64,000 nt of DNA. Origin: Rudaea cellulosilytica DSM 22992. GTDB taxonomy: Bacteria; Pseudomonadota; Gammaproteobacteria; Xanthomonadales; Rhodanobacteraceae. The notes beneath the pieces were generated by a model. The model worked only from the letters and a program-made list of their open reading frames with translations, had not been told where the DNA came from and searched no databases. Below, piece after piece: positions 24,852 to 36,252 of the stretch (position 1 is its first letter; the number at the start of each line of letters is the position of its first letter). The position numbers were made by a program, and so were the translations under genes. Where the stretch lies: the NCBI RefSeq assembly GCF_000378125.1, contig NZ_KB899241.1, positions 285,652 through 349,651 of the forward strand, in the 5' to 3' direction.

Positions 24852-25430
24852 GTGACCACGGTGGCAGCACCCGGCTGGATTGGCGACCTCGCGTTGCACA
24901 ATCTCGACGCGGCCTACAACCTCGGCCGCTGGCTGCTCGGCAACGAGCACGACGCAGCCGATGCCGTGCACGACGCATTCCTGCGCGCCGCGCGTGCGGC
25001 CGACACCTACGCCGGCGGCAGCGCGCGCGCGTGGTGGTTGGCGATCGTGCGCAACTGCTGCCTCGCGCGACTCGAAACGCGCAACAAGGACCGGCGCAAC
25101 GTTTCGATCGACAGTGCAGCGAACGACGACGGTCCCGCGCGCAGCATCATCGAGCAACTGCTGCCGCGCAGTGAAGCAAACGAGGTCGAGGAACGTCTCG
25201 ATCAGGCACAACGACGCACGCTCATCGCGCGCGCGCTGCGCGAGCTGCCGGCCGAATTCCGCGAAACGCTGATCCTGCGCGAGATCGAGGAACTCTCCTA
25301 TCGCGAGATCGCCGACGTGCTGCAAACACCGATCGGCACTGTCATGTCGCGCCTCGCGCGCGGCCGCGCACTGCTGCAAAAAACCCTGGCCGGCACCGCC
25401 GCGGCCAGCGAGGTGACGCATGGACTGTAA
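24852..25430 (+). CDS. ECF-type RNA polymerase sigma factor
   Basis: A 192-residue protein with sigma region 2 (ALHNLDAAYNLGRWLLGNEHDAADAVHDAFLRA) and region 4 (LPAEFRETLILREIEELSYREIADVLQTPIGTVMSRLARGRALL), and no sigma 1 or 3, as in ECF factors. The start is GTG. The stop overlaps the next gene, an anti-sigma factor with a zinc motif, by 11 bases. The partner genes suggest it responds to an envelope or redox signal; this is inference. Confidence 0.92.
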   Translation: MTTVAAPGWIGDLALHNLDAAYNLGRWLLGNEHDAADAVHDAFLRAARAADTYAGGSARAWWLAIVRNCCLARLETRNKDRRNVSIDSAANDDGPARSIIEQLLPRSEANEVEERLDQAQRRTLIARALRELPAEFRETLILREIEELSYREIADVLQTPIGTVMSRLARGRALLQKTLAGTAAASEVTHGL

Positions 25431-26217
25431 GACCGCACAAGACACCCTAGCGCTGTATTTCGACGGCGAACTCGACCGCGCCGCGAGTCGCGAATTCGAG
25501 ACACATCTCGATGCCTGCGCCGACTGCCGCGCCGCGCTGATCGAGCTCGACGCGCTGCGCGCCGCGCTGCGCCATAACGCCCCGCGCCATGCCGCGCCGG
25601 AACTGCTGCGCAAGCGCATCGAAAAACTTGCCACCACGCAGACGGATGCCCCAGCGCCGGTTTCCGCCGGCCGCACCGCCATGCGCGCGCCGCGCTGGCT
25701 TGCCTACGCCGCCTCGACGGTACTCGCCTTCGCCGCCGGCGGCATGACTGTTTCGCTCTGGGATTCATCGGGCCGCAACGCCGAGCCTGCACAAGCATCC
25801 GCAAACGCACAGCTCGCGCGCGACCTGTTCGCCAGCCACTGGCGTGCGCTCGCCGCCGCATCGCCGGTCGACGTCGTCTCGACCGACCGGCACACGGTCA
25901 AGCCGTGGTTCGAGGGCAAGATTGGCATCGCGCCGACCGTGCACGATTTCGCCGAACAAGGCTTCGCCCTCGTCGGTGGACGCATCGATTATGCCGGCGA
26001 CCTGCGCGTGCCCGTCCTCGTGTACCGGCACGGCCAGCATCTGATCGACGTGTTCGTGCTGCCGTATTCTGCAACGCTGCCCGGCGACAATGCCAAGCTG
26101 CAATCCGGTTACCGGCTGGACGCGGTCAAGCTCGGCGGCCAGAGCGCGGCCATCGTGTCGGATCTGGACCAGGTCGAACTCACCCGCTTCGCGCAACTAC
26201 TCGACGGGATCAAATAG
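25420..26217 (+). CDS. Membrane anti-sigma factor (zinc-finger type)
   Basis: A 265-residue protein. The N-terminal cytoplasmic domain has the HxxxCxxC zinc motif (His29, Cys33, Cys36) of anti-sigma ZAS/zf-HC2 proteins. A membrane helix spans about residues 93-113 (LAYAASTVLAFAAGG). The outer domain (about 125-265) carries the sequence DRHTVKPWFEGKIGIAPTVHDFAEQGF, which I associate with anti-sigma factors of this group. It overlaps the sigma gene and should hold it inactive until a periplasmic signal arrives. Confidence 0.92.
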   Translation: MDCKTAQDTLALYFDGELDRAASREFETHLDACADCRAALIELDALRAALRHNAPRHAAPELLRKRIEKLATTQTDAPAPVSAGRTAMRAPRWLAYAASTVLAFAAGGMTVSLWDSSGRNAEPAQASANAQLARDLFASHWRALAAASPVDVVSTDRHTVKPWFEGKIGIAPTVHDFAEQGFALVGGRIDYAGDLRVPVLVYRHGQHLIDVFVLPYSATLPGDNAKLQSGYRLDAVKLGGQSAAIVSDLDQVELTRFAQLLDGIK

Positions 26218-26232
26218 CCTACGCCCGCAGGT

Positions 26233-26658
26233 TCAAACCGGGCGCACCTTGATCGTCGTGCCGTTGACGCCGATCACCTCGACCTCGCTGCCGGCCGGTA
26301 GATCCGGTCCCTCGGCCAGCCACGGCGAATCGCCGATGCGCACCTTGCCGCGGCCGCCGACGATCGCCGTGTCGAGCGTGTAGCGCTGGCCGATGAACTG
26401 CTCGGCACGGCGGTTGAGCAAGGGCTGGTCGCTGCGCTCGTGGACGATTTTGCGCACGAAACGCCAATAGACGAAGCAGCTCGCCAGGGCGAGCACGGCG
26501 AACAGCACGGCCTGCGCAAGGAATGAAATTCCCGGGATCAAAAAGCTGACGACACCGAGCGCCGCTGCGGCGAAGCCGATCCAGACCAGAAAATAACCCG
26601 GCGCGAGCAGCTCGGCACCGATCAGGACGAGGGCGAGAATCCACCAACCGTAGTGCAT
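26233..26658 (-). CDS. NfeD-like membrane protein
   Basis: A 141-residue protein with an N-terminal membrane region (WWILALVLIGAELLAPGYFLVWIGFAAAALGVVSFLIPG and a further helix to about residue 70), followed by a small beta-barrel domain of the NfeD type (RGKVRIGDSPWLAEGPDLPAGSEVEVIGVNGTTIKV). NfeD proteins work with stomatin-like SPFH proteins in membrane microdomains. The SPFH partner is 28 bases upstream. A GGAG site precedes the ATG. It converges with the anti-sigma gene. Confidence 0.92.
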   Translation of the reverse strand: MHYGWWILALVLIGAELLAPGYFLVWIGFAAAALGVVSFLIPGISFLAQAVLFAVLALASCFVYWRFVRKIVHERSDQPLLNRRAEQFIGQRYTLDTAIVGGRGKVRIGDSPWLAEGPDLPAGSEVEVIGVNGTTIKVRPV

Positions 26659-26686
26659 GACGTGCTCCGTAAGCCCGTATTCGCGA

Positions 26687-27667
26687 TCAAGCCTGTGAGT
26701 TTGGCGGCAGCGCTTTCGGCGACGCAGCCGGCTTCGCCGCAGGCGCGCCCTGTTGTTCTTGCAGGCTCGATTTCGCCAGTTCGGCGATGCCGGCGAGCGA
26801 ACCGAGTATCCCGGTCGCCTCCATCGGCAACAGCATGATCTTCTGGTTCGGCGCGCCGACCATCGCCTTGAGCGCATCGACGTACTTGGTCGCGACGAAG
26901 TAGTTGATCGCGTTGATGTCGCCGGCGCGGATCGCCTGCGAGACCATCTCGGTCGCCTTCGCTTCGGCTTGCGCCGAGCGCTCGCGCGCCTCGGCTTCGC
27001 GGAACGCGGCCTCGCGCTTGCCTTCGGCGGCGAGGATCGCCGCCTGCTTCTCGCCTTCGGCCTTGAGGATCGCGGCCTGGCGGAAACCTTCGGCTTCGAG
27101 GATGTTCGCGCGCTTCTCGCGCTCGGCCTTCATCTGCCGCGCCATCGAGTCGATCAGGTTCTGCGGCGGCTGGATGTCCTTGATCTCGATGCGGTTGCAT
27201 TTGAGACCCCAGGGATGCGTCGCCTCATCGACGACCTTGAGCAGGCGTGCATTGATCTCGTCGCGCTTGGACAGCGATTCGTCGAGATCCATCGAACCGA
27301 GCACGGTGCGGATGTTGGTCATGATCAGGTTGAGGATCGCCTGATTGAGATTGGCGACCTCGTAGGCCGCCTTGGCCGCGTCCAGCACCTGGTAGAACAC
27401 GACGCCGTCGACGCGCACGACCGCATTGTCCTTGGTAATGACGTCCTGCGAAGGCACGTCGAGCACCTGCTCCATCATGTTCATCTTGCGCCCGACGCTG
27501 TGGTAGATCGGCACGAGAATATGCAGGCCAGGCTCCATCGTCGAGGTGTAGCGGCCGAACGTCTCCTTGGTCCACTCGTAGCCCTGCGGCACGATGCGAA
27601 TCGTTTTCGAGATGCCGACGAAGATCAGCACCACCAGTACCAATGCGACTACGCCACTACCGCCCAT
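26687..27667 (-). CDS. SPFH/Band 7 (stomatin-like) protein
   Basis: A 326-residue protein. An N-terminal membrane segment (about residues 4-20) is followed by the SPFH domain (IRIVPQGYEWTKETFGRYT, QVLDVPSQDVITKDNAVVRVDGVVFYQV) and a long Ala/Glu-rich coiled coil (MKAEREKRANILEAEGFRQAAILKAEGEKQAA). The C-terminus is Pro/Ala-rich. This matches the YbbK/stomatin class that oligomerises on the inner membrane. Cotranscription with the NfeD gene is likely. Confidence 0.93.
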   Translation of the reverse strand: MGGSGVVALVLVVLIFVGISKTIRIVPQGYEWTKETFGRYTSTMEPGLHILVPIYHSVGRKMNMMEQVLDVPSQDVITKDNAVVRVDGVVFYQVLDAAKAAYEVANLNQAILNLIMTNIRTVLGSMDLDESLSKRDEINARLLKVVDEATHPWGLKCNRIEIKDIQPPQNLIDSMARQMKAEREKRANILEAEGFRQAAILKAEGEKQAAILAAEGKREAAFREAEARERSAQAEAKATEMVSQAIRAGDINAINYFVATKYVDALKAMVGAPNQKIMLLPMEATGILGSLAGIAELAKSSLQEQQGAPAAKPAASPKALPPNSQA

Positions 27668-27743
27668 ATCTTTCTCCCCATCGAATTTGGACTGCACTGC
27701 GGCAGTATAGCTCCGGGATCTTGCCGATTTCGTGTCGCCAAAG

Positions 27744-29051
27744 TCACTGTCGTTGCGGCAAGGTCAACATTACCGTCAACCCGCCGCCGTCGCGGTTGGC
27801 CAGCGCGATGCGGCCGCCGTGTGCCTCGACGATCTCGCGCGCGAGCGCGAGGCCGAGGCCGGTACCGCTGCGCTTGGTCGAGTAGAACGGCAACAATGCG
27901 CTCGCGAGCACGGTCTCGTTCATGCCGCCGCCACGGTCGCGCACCTCGATGCGCACATCGTTGCCGCGCTCAGCGAGCATGAGTTCGATCTCTTCTCCGG
28001 CCCCACCCGCTTCATGTGCGTTCTTCAACAGGTTGATCAGCACTTGTTCGACCTGCGCGCGATCGAATGCGCCGGCGCGCTTCGGCATCTCGCCGACGAG
28101 GCGGAACGCATATTGCTGGGCGAGACCACCGAGGAATTCCGCCCACACGACGTTCTCGATGCGCGGCTGCGGTAATTTGGCGAATTCCGCATAACCGGCG
28201 ATGAAGCCGTGCAGGTGGCGCGCACGGCCTTCGATCGTGTCGAACACCGGCGCCAGTTTTTCCGTCGCGCCGCGGCGCGCGAGTTCGCGCCCGGAATGCG
28301 CGAGCGAGGAGATCGGCGCGAGCGAGTTGTTGAGCTCGTGGCTGATCACGCGGATCACCTTTTTCCAGGTCTGCACTTCCTGGCGCGAGAGCTCGCGCGT
28401 CAGGCGCTTGATCAGTAGCATGCGATGCTCGCGGCCGTGCAGGCGGAAGGTCTTCTGGCTCAAGTGGAAGGTCTCCGCCTCGCCGTCGATGTCGACGCTG
28501 AACAGTCCGTCCTGATGGCCGATCAGCGCAGTACGCAGAGCCGGCGGGCAGCTGTCGACGAGTTCGTCGAAAGCGACGCCATTCATCGCGCGGCCGTCGT
28601 TGAGCAACGCGCGCGCGGCGAGGTTGGCGTAGACGACGAACTGCGACGCGTCGATCAGGACGAGGGCGGTCGGCGAGTTCTGCACCATCGTGTCGAGCAG
28701 CAGCTCGCGCTCGATCAGGTTCTGGCGCTGCTCGCGCAGCACGCGGCCGAGTTCGTTGTGCGCAGCGACCAGCTCGCCGAATTCGTCGCGCCGCGCTTCA
28801 ACCAGCGAGGTGGAAAAATCACCGTCGCGGTAGCGCGCGACGCCACCCGACAACGCGCGCATCAGGCTTTGCACCGGCCTGGTCGCGGAATGCGCCAGCA
28901 TCGATGCGGGAAGCGCAAACGCGACGCACACCGCCACCGCAGCGAACCATGGCGGCAGCCACAGCGCGAGCAGCGCGGTCGCCGCGCAGCCGACGAGCAG
29001 CGCGCCGACGAGCAGCGCGGCGAGCTTGCCTTCTAGGGAAAAGAAACGCAT
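27744..29051 (-). CDS. Membrane sensor histidine kinase (NtrY-like)
   Basis: A 435-residue kinase. Two close membrane segments at the N-terminus (about 12-30 and 34-52) leave almost no periplasmic loop. A HAMP-like region (ATRPVQSLMRALSGGVARYRDGD), a PAS domain (SPTALVLIDASQFVVYANLAARALL), the phosphoacceptor HELNNSLAP (His238) and the ATPase motifs (NLLKNAHEA, DRGGGM, GTGLGLALAREIV) follow. The likely partner is the sigma-54 regulator at 30805-32145 on the same strand, from which it is separated by two opposite-strand genes. Confidence 0.9.
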   Translation of the reverse strand: MRFFSLEGKLAALLVGALLVGCAATALLALWLPPWFAAVAVCVAFALPASMLAHSATRPVQSLMRALSGGVARYRDGDFSTSLVEARRDEFGELVAAHNELGRVLREQRQNLIERELLLDTMVQNSPTALVLIDASQFVVYANLAARALLNDGRAMNGVAFDELVDSCPPALRTALIGHQDGLFSVDIDGEAETFHLSQKTFRLHGREHRMLLIKRLTRELSRQEVQTWKKVIRVISHELNNSLAPISSLAHSGRELARRGATEKLAPVFDTIEGRARHLHGFIAGYAEFAKLPQPRIENVVWAEFLGGLAQQYAFRLVGEMPKRAGAFDRAQVEQVLINLLKNAHEAGGAGEEIELMLAERGNDVRIEVRDRGGGMNETVLASALLPFYSTKRSGTGLGLALAREIVEAHGGRIALANRDGGGLTVMLTLPQRQ

Positions 29052-29214
29052 GCCGACAAGGCTAACCGAACCGGCACCCGGCGGGAATCGCCGCAACCCC
29101 AGGCGGCAACGATGCAGCGCAAAAAGCATCGGCGAGGACTTGTACTATGCTTGCCCCGCGGCGGCGATGCGAACACCCGACCGCAGCCACGTTCCGCCCC
29201 GGGGAAACTTTGCC

Positions 29215-30459
29215 ATGCGCCATCGATCCCGCAGTGATTCGGCCAATGCGCCGCGTCGACATTTCCTGCAACAAGCCGGCGCGCTCGGCCTCGGCAGCGT
29301 ACTCGGTGTCGCTCCGCTCGCCGCGCTCGCGGCCCAGAGTGTCGTCGATCTGCCGTTCGGCAACGGCGAACGCGCGCTTGTGAAATATCCGCAGAAGCGG
29401 CCTCTGCTGCGTCTGACCGCGCGGCCGCCGCAGCTCGAAACACCGTTCGCGGTGTTCGACGAAAACATCATCACGCCGAACGACGCGTTCTTCGTGCGTT
29501 ACCACCTCGCCGGCATTCCGACCCAGATCGACCCAGCCAAGCACCGCATCAGCGTGCAGGGCAAGGTCGCCACGCCGCTGTCGCTCAGCGTCGAGGATCT
29601 GAGGAAGAATTTCGAGCCGATCGAATACGTCGCGGTCAACCAGTGCTCGGGCAACAGCCGCGGTTTTTCCGAACCGCGCGTGCCGGGCGGCCAGCTAGCC
29701 AACGGCGCAATGGGCAACGCACGCTGGAAAGGCGTGCCGCTCAAGGCCGTACTCGAAAAAGCCGGCGTGCAGGCCGGCGCGAAGCAGGCCAGCTTCAACG
29801 GCCTCGACACGCCGGTGCTGCCGACCACGCCCGATTTCGTCAAAGCGCTCGATCTCGACCACGCGCTCGATGGCGAAGTCATGCTCGCCTACGCGATGAA
29901 CGGCGCCGACCTGCCGATGCTCAACGGCTATCCGGTGCGTCTGATCGTGCCGGGCCACTACGGCACCTACTGGGTCAAGCATCTGTCCGAGATCACGGTG
30001 CTCGACGAGACGTTCTCGGGATTCTGGATGAGCACGGCCTATCGCGTCCCGGCCAACGCCTGCGCCTGCGTCGAGCCGGGCACCGCACCGACGAAGACCG
30101 TGCCGATCGGCCGCTTCGACGTGCGCTCGTTCATCACCAATCTCGCCGACGGCGCGCAGCTGAAAGCGAACCAGGCACAGACCGTGCGCGGCATCGCCTT
30201 CGACGGCGGCTACGGCATCCGCGAGGTGCTGTTCTCCGACGACGGCGGCACGAACTGGCGCACTGCCAAGCTCGGTGAGGACCTCGGCAAGTACTCGTTC
30301 CGAGCGTGGACGATCGAGACCACGCTCGCGCCGGGCGCGCATGCGCTGCAGGTGCGCGCGCTCAACCGCATCGGCCAGTCGCAGCCGCTCGCCCCGCTGT
30401 GGAATCCGCCGGGCTATATGCGCAACGTGGTCGAGACCACGCACGTCACGGCGGCCTGA
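29215..30459 (+). CDS. sorA: Sulfite dehydrogenase/oxidase, molybdopterin subunit (SorA-like)
   Basis: A 414-residue protein with a Tat signal (RRHFLQQAGALGLGSVLG). The molybdopterin domain has the conserved cysteine in VNQCSGNSRGFSEP (Cys144, the Mo ligand of the family) and GAMGNARWKGVPLKAVL. The C-terminal dimerisation domain is present (GYGIREVLFSDDGGTNW, LQVRALNRIGQSQPLAPLWNPPGY). This is the SorA layout, which oxidises sulfite to sulfate in the periplasm and passes electrons to a cytochrome c. A GGGGAA site precedes the ATG. A cytochrome gene follows 10 bases later. Confidence 0.85.
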   Translation: MRHRSRSDSANAPRRHFLQQAGALGLGSVLGVAPLAALAAQSVVDLPFGNGERALVKYPQKRPLLRLTARPPQLETPFAVFDENIITPNDAFFVRYHLAGIPTQIDPAKHRISVQGKVATPLSLSVEDLRKNFEPIEYVAVNQCSGNSRGFSEPRVPGGQLANGAMGNARWKGVPLKAVLEKAGVQAGAKQASFNGLDTPVLPTTPDFVKALDLDHALDGEVMLAYAMNGADLPMLNGYPVRLIVPGHYGTYWVKHLSEITVLDETFSGFWMSTAYRVPANACACVEPGTAPTKTVPIGRFDVRSFITNLADGAQLKANQAQTVRGIAFDGGYGIREVLFSDDGGTNWRTAKLGEDLGKYSFRAWTIETTLAPGAHALQVRALNRIGQSQPLAPLWNPPGYMRNVVETTHVTAA

Positions 30460-30469
30460 GGAGACGACC

Positions 30470-30808
30470 ATGCCATCGCTGCATCGCCTCATCATCATCG
30501 CAACCGCAACGTTCGCCGCGACGCTGGCCAACGCCGGGGTTCTCAAGATCGATCTGCCGAAGGAATCGGCGACCACGTACAAACCGGGACCGAATCTTGA
30601 ACTCGTCAACGCGCGCTGCCTGATCTGCCATTCAGCCGACTACGCCGCGATGCAGCCGCCGAACATGCCGCGCAAGACCTGGGAGGCGGAGGTGACGAAG
30701 ATGAAGAAAGTCTACGGCGCGCCGATCGCCGACGACGAGATCGCCACGCTGGCCGACTATTTCGCCAAGACCTACGGTAACGAGGCCACGGCTGCGGCCA
30801 AACCCTAG
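30470..30808 (+). CDS. sorB: Mono-haem c-type cytochrome (SorB-like)
   Basis: A 112-residue protein with a signal peptide (about residues 1-22) and one haem-binding motif, CLICH (50-54). Methionines in NMPRKTWEAEVTKMKKVYG are candidates for the sixth ligand. It directly follows the molybdoenzyme gene with a strong GAGGAGA ribosome site, as SorB follows SorA, and should be its electron acceptor. The stop overlaps the convergent regulator gene by 4 bases. Confidence 0.85.
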   Translation: MPSLHRLIIIATATFAATLANAGVLKIDLPKESATTYKPGPNLELVNARCLICHSADYAAMQPPNMPRKTWEAEVTKMKKVYGAPIADDEIATLADYFAKTYGNEATAAAKP

Positions 30809-32145
30809 CTTTCGATTCCCATCTTCTCCATGCGCCGATACAGCGCCTGGCGTGACAGTCCGAGTTCGGCGGCCGCCTGGCTGATGACGCCTTTCGCGCG
30901 CGCGATCGCGTCCTCGATCGCGGCGCGATCGAGTTCGCTCTCGACGCTTGCGCGCACCGGCGCCGGTGCACGCACGGCAAGGCCGAGGTCCTCCGGTTCG
31001 ATCACGCCGTCGCGACAAAACAGGCTTGCGCGCTGGATCGCGTTCTTCAGTTCGCGCACGTTGCCCGGCCATACATGCGCAACGAGTGCCGCACGCGCCT
31101 GGGCACTCAACTTCACCTCGCCGCCGGCGAACGCTTCCGCCAGCGGCAGCACGTCGTCGGGCCGCGATGCGAGCGGCGGCAGTGCAAGTTCGATCACGTT
31201 GAGGCGGTAGTACAGGTCTTCGCGGAACGTGCCGGCGCGGATCATCGCCGCAAGATCGGCATTGGTCGCGCTGACCACGCGCACCTTGACCTCGCGCGTC
31301 TTGCTCGATCCGAGGCGCTCGAACTTGCCGGTCTCGAGGATGCGCAGCAATTTCATCTGTCCCGGCAACGGCAGGTTGCCGATTTCGTCGAGCAGCAGCG
31401 TGCCACCATCGGCCGCCTCGAAGCGGCCTTCGCGCGCCTTGTTCGCACCGGTGTAGGCACCGGCCTCGGCGCCGAACAGCTCGGCCTCGATCAGGTCCTG
31501 AGGCAGCGCGCCGCAATTGACCATGACGAACGGGCCGGACTTCACCGCCGAGTTGTAGTGCACGATCTCGGCGATGCGTTCCTTGCCTGCACCGTTCGGC
31601 CCGGTGATCAGCACCGGCGCATCTGCGCGCGCGACGCGGCAGGCGAGCTCGATCAGGCGTTCCATTGCAGACGAGGCGAACACGGTGCCGCGCAGGTCGA
31701 AGCGCTCGCGCAACGCACTGCGGTGGGCGCGGCGTTCGCCGTGCAGGCGCGACACTTCGCGCGAGCTTTCGGAAAGCTCCAGTAGATTCTCGACCGCGGC
31801 AACGAGCTTGTGGTCGTCCCAGGGCTTGGCCAGATAGTCCGCCGCGCCGGCCTTGACCAGCTCGACCGCGGTTTCCAGATGCGTCCACGCGGTGAGCAGG
31901 ATCACCGGCAAGTCCGGCTCGCGCTCGCGGATCGCGCGGAACAGCGCGACGCCCTCCTCGCCCGAAGTGGTGTCGGCGCGGAAATTCATGTCCTGCAGGA
32001 CGAGATCGACGCGCTCGCGCGCGAGCACGGCAAGCCCTTCCTCGGGCGAGGCAGCATGCAGCGTGCGAATGTCGCGCAGGCTCAACAGTACGTCGAGCGC
32101 AGTGACGATCGCGGGATTGTCGTCGATGACGAGTACGGTACGCAT
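30805..32145 (-). CDS. Sigma-54-dependent response regulator (NtrC family)
   Basis: A 446-residue protein with three domains. The receiver (residues 1-120) has VIDDN and the phosphorylation site Asp52 (LVLQDMNF). The AAA+ domain has a Walker A GPNGAGKE (commonly GESGTGKE), the sigma-54 contact loop as GAYTGA rather than GAFTGA, and LLLDEIGNLPL. A Fis-type helix-turn-helix (VISQAAAELGLSRQALYRRMEKMG) ends it. It likely pairs with the kinase at 27744-29051. The start at 32145 gives the normal receiver N-terminus. Confidence 0.93.
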   Translation of the reverse strand: MRTVLVIDDNPAIVTALDVLLSLRDIRTLHAASPEEGLAVLARERVDLVLQDMNFRADTTSGEEGVALFRAIREREPDLPVILLTAWTHLETAVELVKAGAADYLAKPWDDHKLVAAVENLLELSESSREVSRLHGERRAHRSALRERFDLRGTVFASSAMERLIELACRVARADAPVLITGPNGAGKERIAEIVHYNSAVKSGPFVMVNCGALPQDLIEAELFGAEAGAYTGANKAREGRFEAADGGTLLLDEIGNLPLPGQMKLLRILETGKFERLGSSKTREVKVRVVSATNADLAAMIRAGTFREDLYYRLNVIELALPPLASRPDDVLPLAEAFAGGEVKLSAQARAALVAHVWPGNVRELKNAIQRASLFCRDGVIEPEDLGLAVRAPAPVRASVESELDRAAIEDAIARAKGVISQAAAELGLSRQALYRRMEKMGIES

Positions 32146-32269
32146 CGCTTTATGAAATAGAGGTCGGCCGTCGCGCATGCGGGTTTGGATGCGCCGGACT
32201 CGGTTTTGGTTGCAGCCGAGAATAAAGGAAGCGGCCGCTGCTGCAAAATCCGCGGCCGTTCACCGACAT

Positions 32270-33916
32270 CTAGCGCCAGCCCGAGGTGATCGGATAACGG
32301 CGCTCGCGCCCAAAGGCGCGCCGCGACACCTTCGGTCCCGGCGCAGCCTGATGTCGCTTCCACTCGTTGATGCGCACGAGGCGCAGCACGTGATCGACGA
32401 CCTCCGCATTGTAGCCCGCGCGCACGATGTCCTCGCGCGACTGCTCCTGGTCGACATACCGATACAGAATCGCGTCGAGCACGTCGTACGGCGGCAGCGA
32501 ATCCTGGTCGGTCTGGTTCTCGCGCAGCTCGGCGGTCGGCGCGCGCTCGATAACCTCGATCGGAATGACCGGTGCGCCGGCGACCGTGTTGCGCCAGTTC
32601 GCGAGCGCATAGACATCGGTCTTGTACAGGTCCTTGATCGGCGCGTAGCCGCCGCACATGTCGCCGTAGATCGTTGCATAGCCGACCGCGTATTCGCTCT
32701 TGTTACCCGTGGTCAGCACGAGGCCGCCGAACTTGTTCGACAGCGCCATCAGGATTGCGCCGCGGCTGCGCGATTGCAGATTTTCTTCGGTCGCGTCGGG
32801 TGCGCAGCCGACGAAGACCGGGGCGAGCGCGTCGAGGAAACCTGCAAACGGCGCCTCGATCGGAACCGTCAGCAGCTTCACGCCGAGAGCATACGCCTGC
32901 AGGTCGGCCAGATCATTGCTTTGCGCGGAGGTATATTTTGACGGCAGGCGCACGCCGACTACGTTGTCGGCTCCGAGTGCATCGACCGCGATCGCCAGCA
33001 CGAGCGCCGAATCGATGCCTCCGGAGAGCCCGACCCAGACCTTGTTGAAGCCGTTCTTAGCGCAGTAGTCGCGCGTGCCGCGCACGATCGCGCGCCAGGC
33101 GAGCGCGTCGCGGCTCTCGTCGCCGTCGGCCGGCCAGGCGACCGGGGTGAACTTGCGCGCGGGCGCATCGTAGTCGGCGAGGCACCAGTGATCCTCGAAC
33201 GCGCGTGCCGCATGATGGATGTGGCCATCGCCGTCGGCGAGCACCGAAGCCCCGTCGAACACGAGTGCGTCTTGGCCGCCGACGACGTTGAGGTAAGCGA
33301 CCGCGGTGCCCGACCCGTAACGATGCGTTTCCTTCACGCGCATGGCGAGCAGGGCATCTCGCTGCGCGTGCTTGTCGCGTTCGAACGGCGAGGCGTTCGG
33401 CACGAGCACGAGTTCGGCACCCGCCGCCGCCGTGGCAGCGAGCGGCTCGGGGAACCACAAGTCTTCGCAGATGACCAGGCCGACCGGCACACCTTTCACC
33501 TCGAACACGCAGGCGCCGCCATCCGGATCGACGTCGAAATAGCGACGCTCGTCAAAGACGGCGTAGTTGGGCAACTCGCGCTTGCGGTAGGTCGTCTCGA
33601 CGCGACCGTCACGCAGCACCGAGGCGGCGTTGTAGACCACCGAACCCGCTGCCTGCGGCCAGCCGACGACGGCAACGACGCCGCGCACGCTTGCCGCAAC
33701 ACGCTGCAAACTCGCTTCGCACTCGGCGAGAAAACTCGGTCGCATGAGCAGGTCTTCCGGCGGATAGCCGCTGATCGCCAACTCCGGGAACAGCACGAGA
33801 TCGGCACGATGCACGTCGCGCGCCTCGGCGATCATCGCGGCGATGCGCTCGGCATTGCGCGCGACGGCGCCGACGGGGAAATCGAACTGGGCAAGGGCGA
33901 TGCGCAAAGTCGACAT
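32270..33916 (-). CDS. nadE: Glutamine-dependent NAD+ synthetase
   Basis: A 548-residue two-domain enzyme. The N-terminal nitrilase-type glutaminase has Glu45 (FPELAISGYPPEDL), Lys112 (YRKRELPNY) and Cys150 (VICEDLW). The C-terminal synthetase has the ATP loop SGGIDS (299-304) and TGNKSEYAVGYATIYGD. It converts deamido-NAD to NAD using glutamine nitrogen, the last step of NAD synthesis. It stands alone, 69 bases after sucD on the same strand with a terminator between them. Confidence 0.96.
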   Translation of the reverse strand: MSTLRIALAQFDFPVGAVARNAERIAAMIAEARDVHRADLVLFPELAISGYPPEDLLMRPSFLAECEASLQRVAASVRGVVAVVGWPQAAGSVVYNAASVLRDGRVETTYRKRELPNYAVFDERRYFDVDPDGGACVFEVKGVPVGLVICEDLWFPEPLAATAAAGAELVLVPNASPFERDKHAQRDALLAMRVKETHRYGSGTAVAYLNVVGGQDALVFDGASVLADGDGHIHHAARAFEDHWCLADYDAPARKFTPVAWPADGDESRDALAWRAIVRGTRDYCAKNGFNKVWVGLSGGIDSALVLAIAVDALGADNVVGVRLPSKYTSAQSNDLADLQAYALGVKLLTVPIEAPFAGFLDALAPVFVGCAPDATEENLQSRSRGAILMALSNKFGGLVLTTGNKSEYAVGYATIYGDMCGGYAPIKDLYKTDVYALANWRNTVAGAPVIPIEVIERAPTAELRENQTDQDSLPPYDVLDAILYRYVDQEQSREDIVRAGYNAEVVDHVLRLVRINEWKRHQAAPGPKVSRRAFGRERRYPITSGWR

Positions 33917-33935
33917 GCGTGTTCCAGAAAGCGAA

Positions 33936-33959
33936 AAGGCCGCGGAAGACCACGGCCTT
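33936..33959 (-). terminator. Terminator after sucCD
   Basis: AAGGCCG and CGGCCTT arms separated by 10 bases; on the minus strand the stem is followed by a short TT run. It lies 27 bases after the sucD stop and just before nadE. Confidence 0.6.
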
Positions 33960-33985
33960 ATTATCGTCGATTGCAGCGATCGAGT

Positions 33986-34861
<876 letters not shown>

Positions 34862-34879
34862 TTGTCTGATTCCTTCGGC

Positions 34880-36046
<1,167 letters not shown>

Positions 36047-36252
36047 GCGACCACCTTGGGGGGAGTGACGAAACGGCGCGAAACGCCGGCGGGGCGCGTA
36101 TTGTGATGAATCGCCCGGCCAAAAAAAAGTCTGAACGGCACCGAAGGGGGGCAATCGCCCAAAGAACACTTGACCCACGGCACGGGGCTCTCCCCGGACT
36201 TGCCAAACGCTTATACTTGCGGCAAGGGGGAACACAAGGCTCAAGGAGTCTC

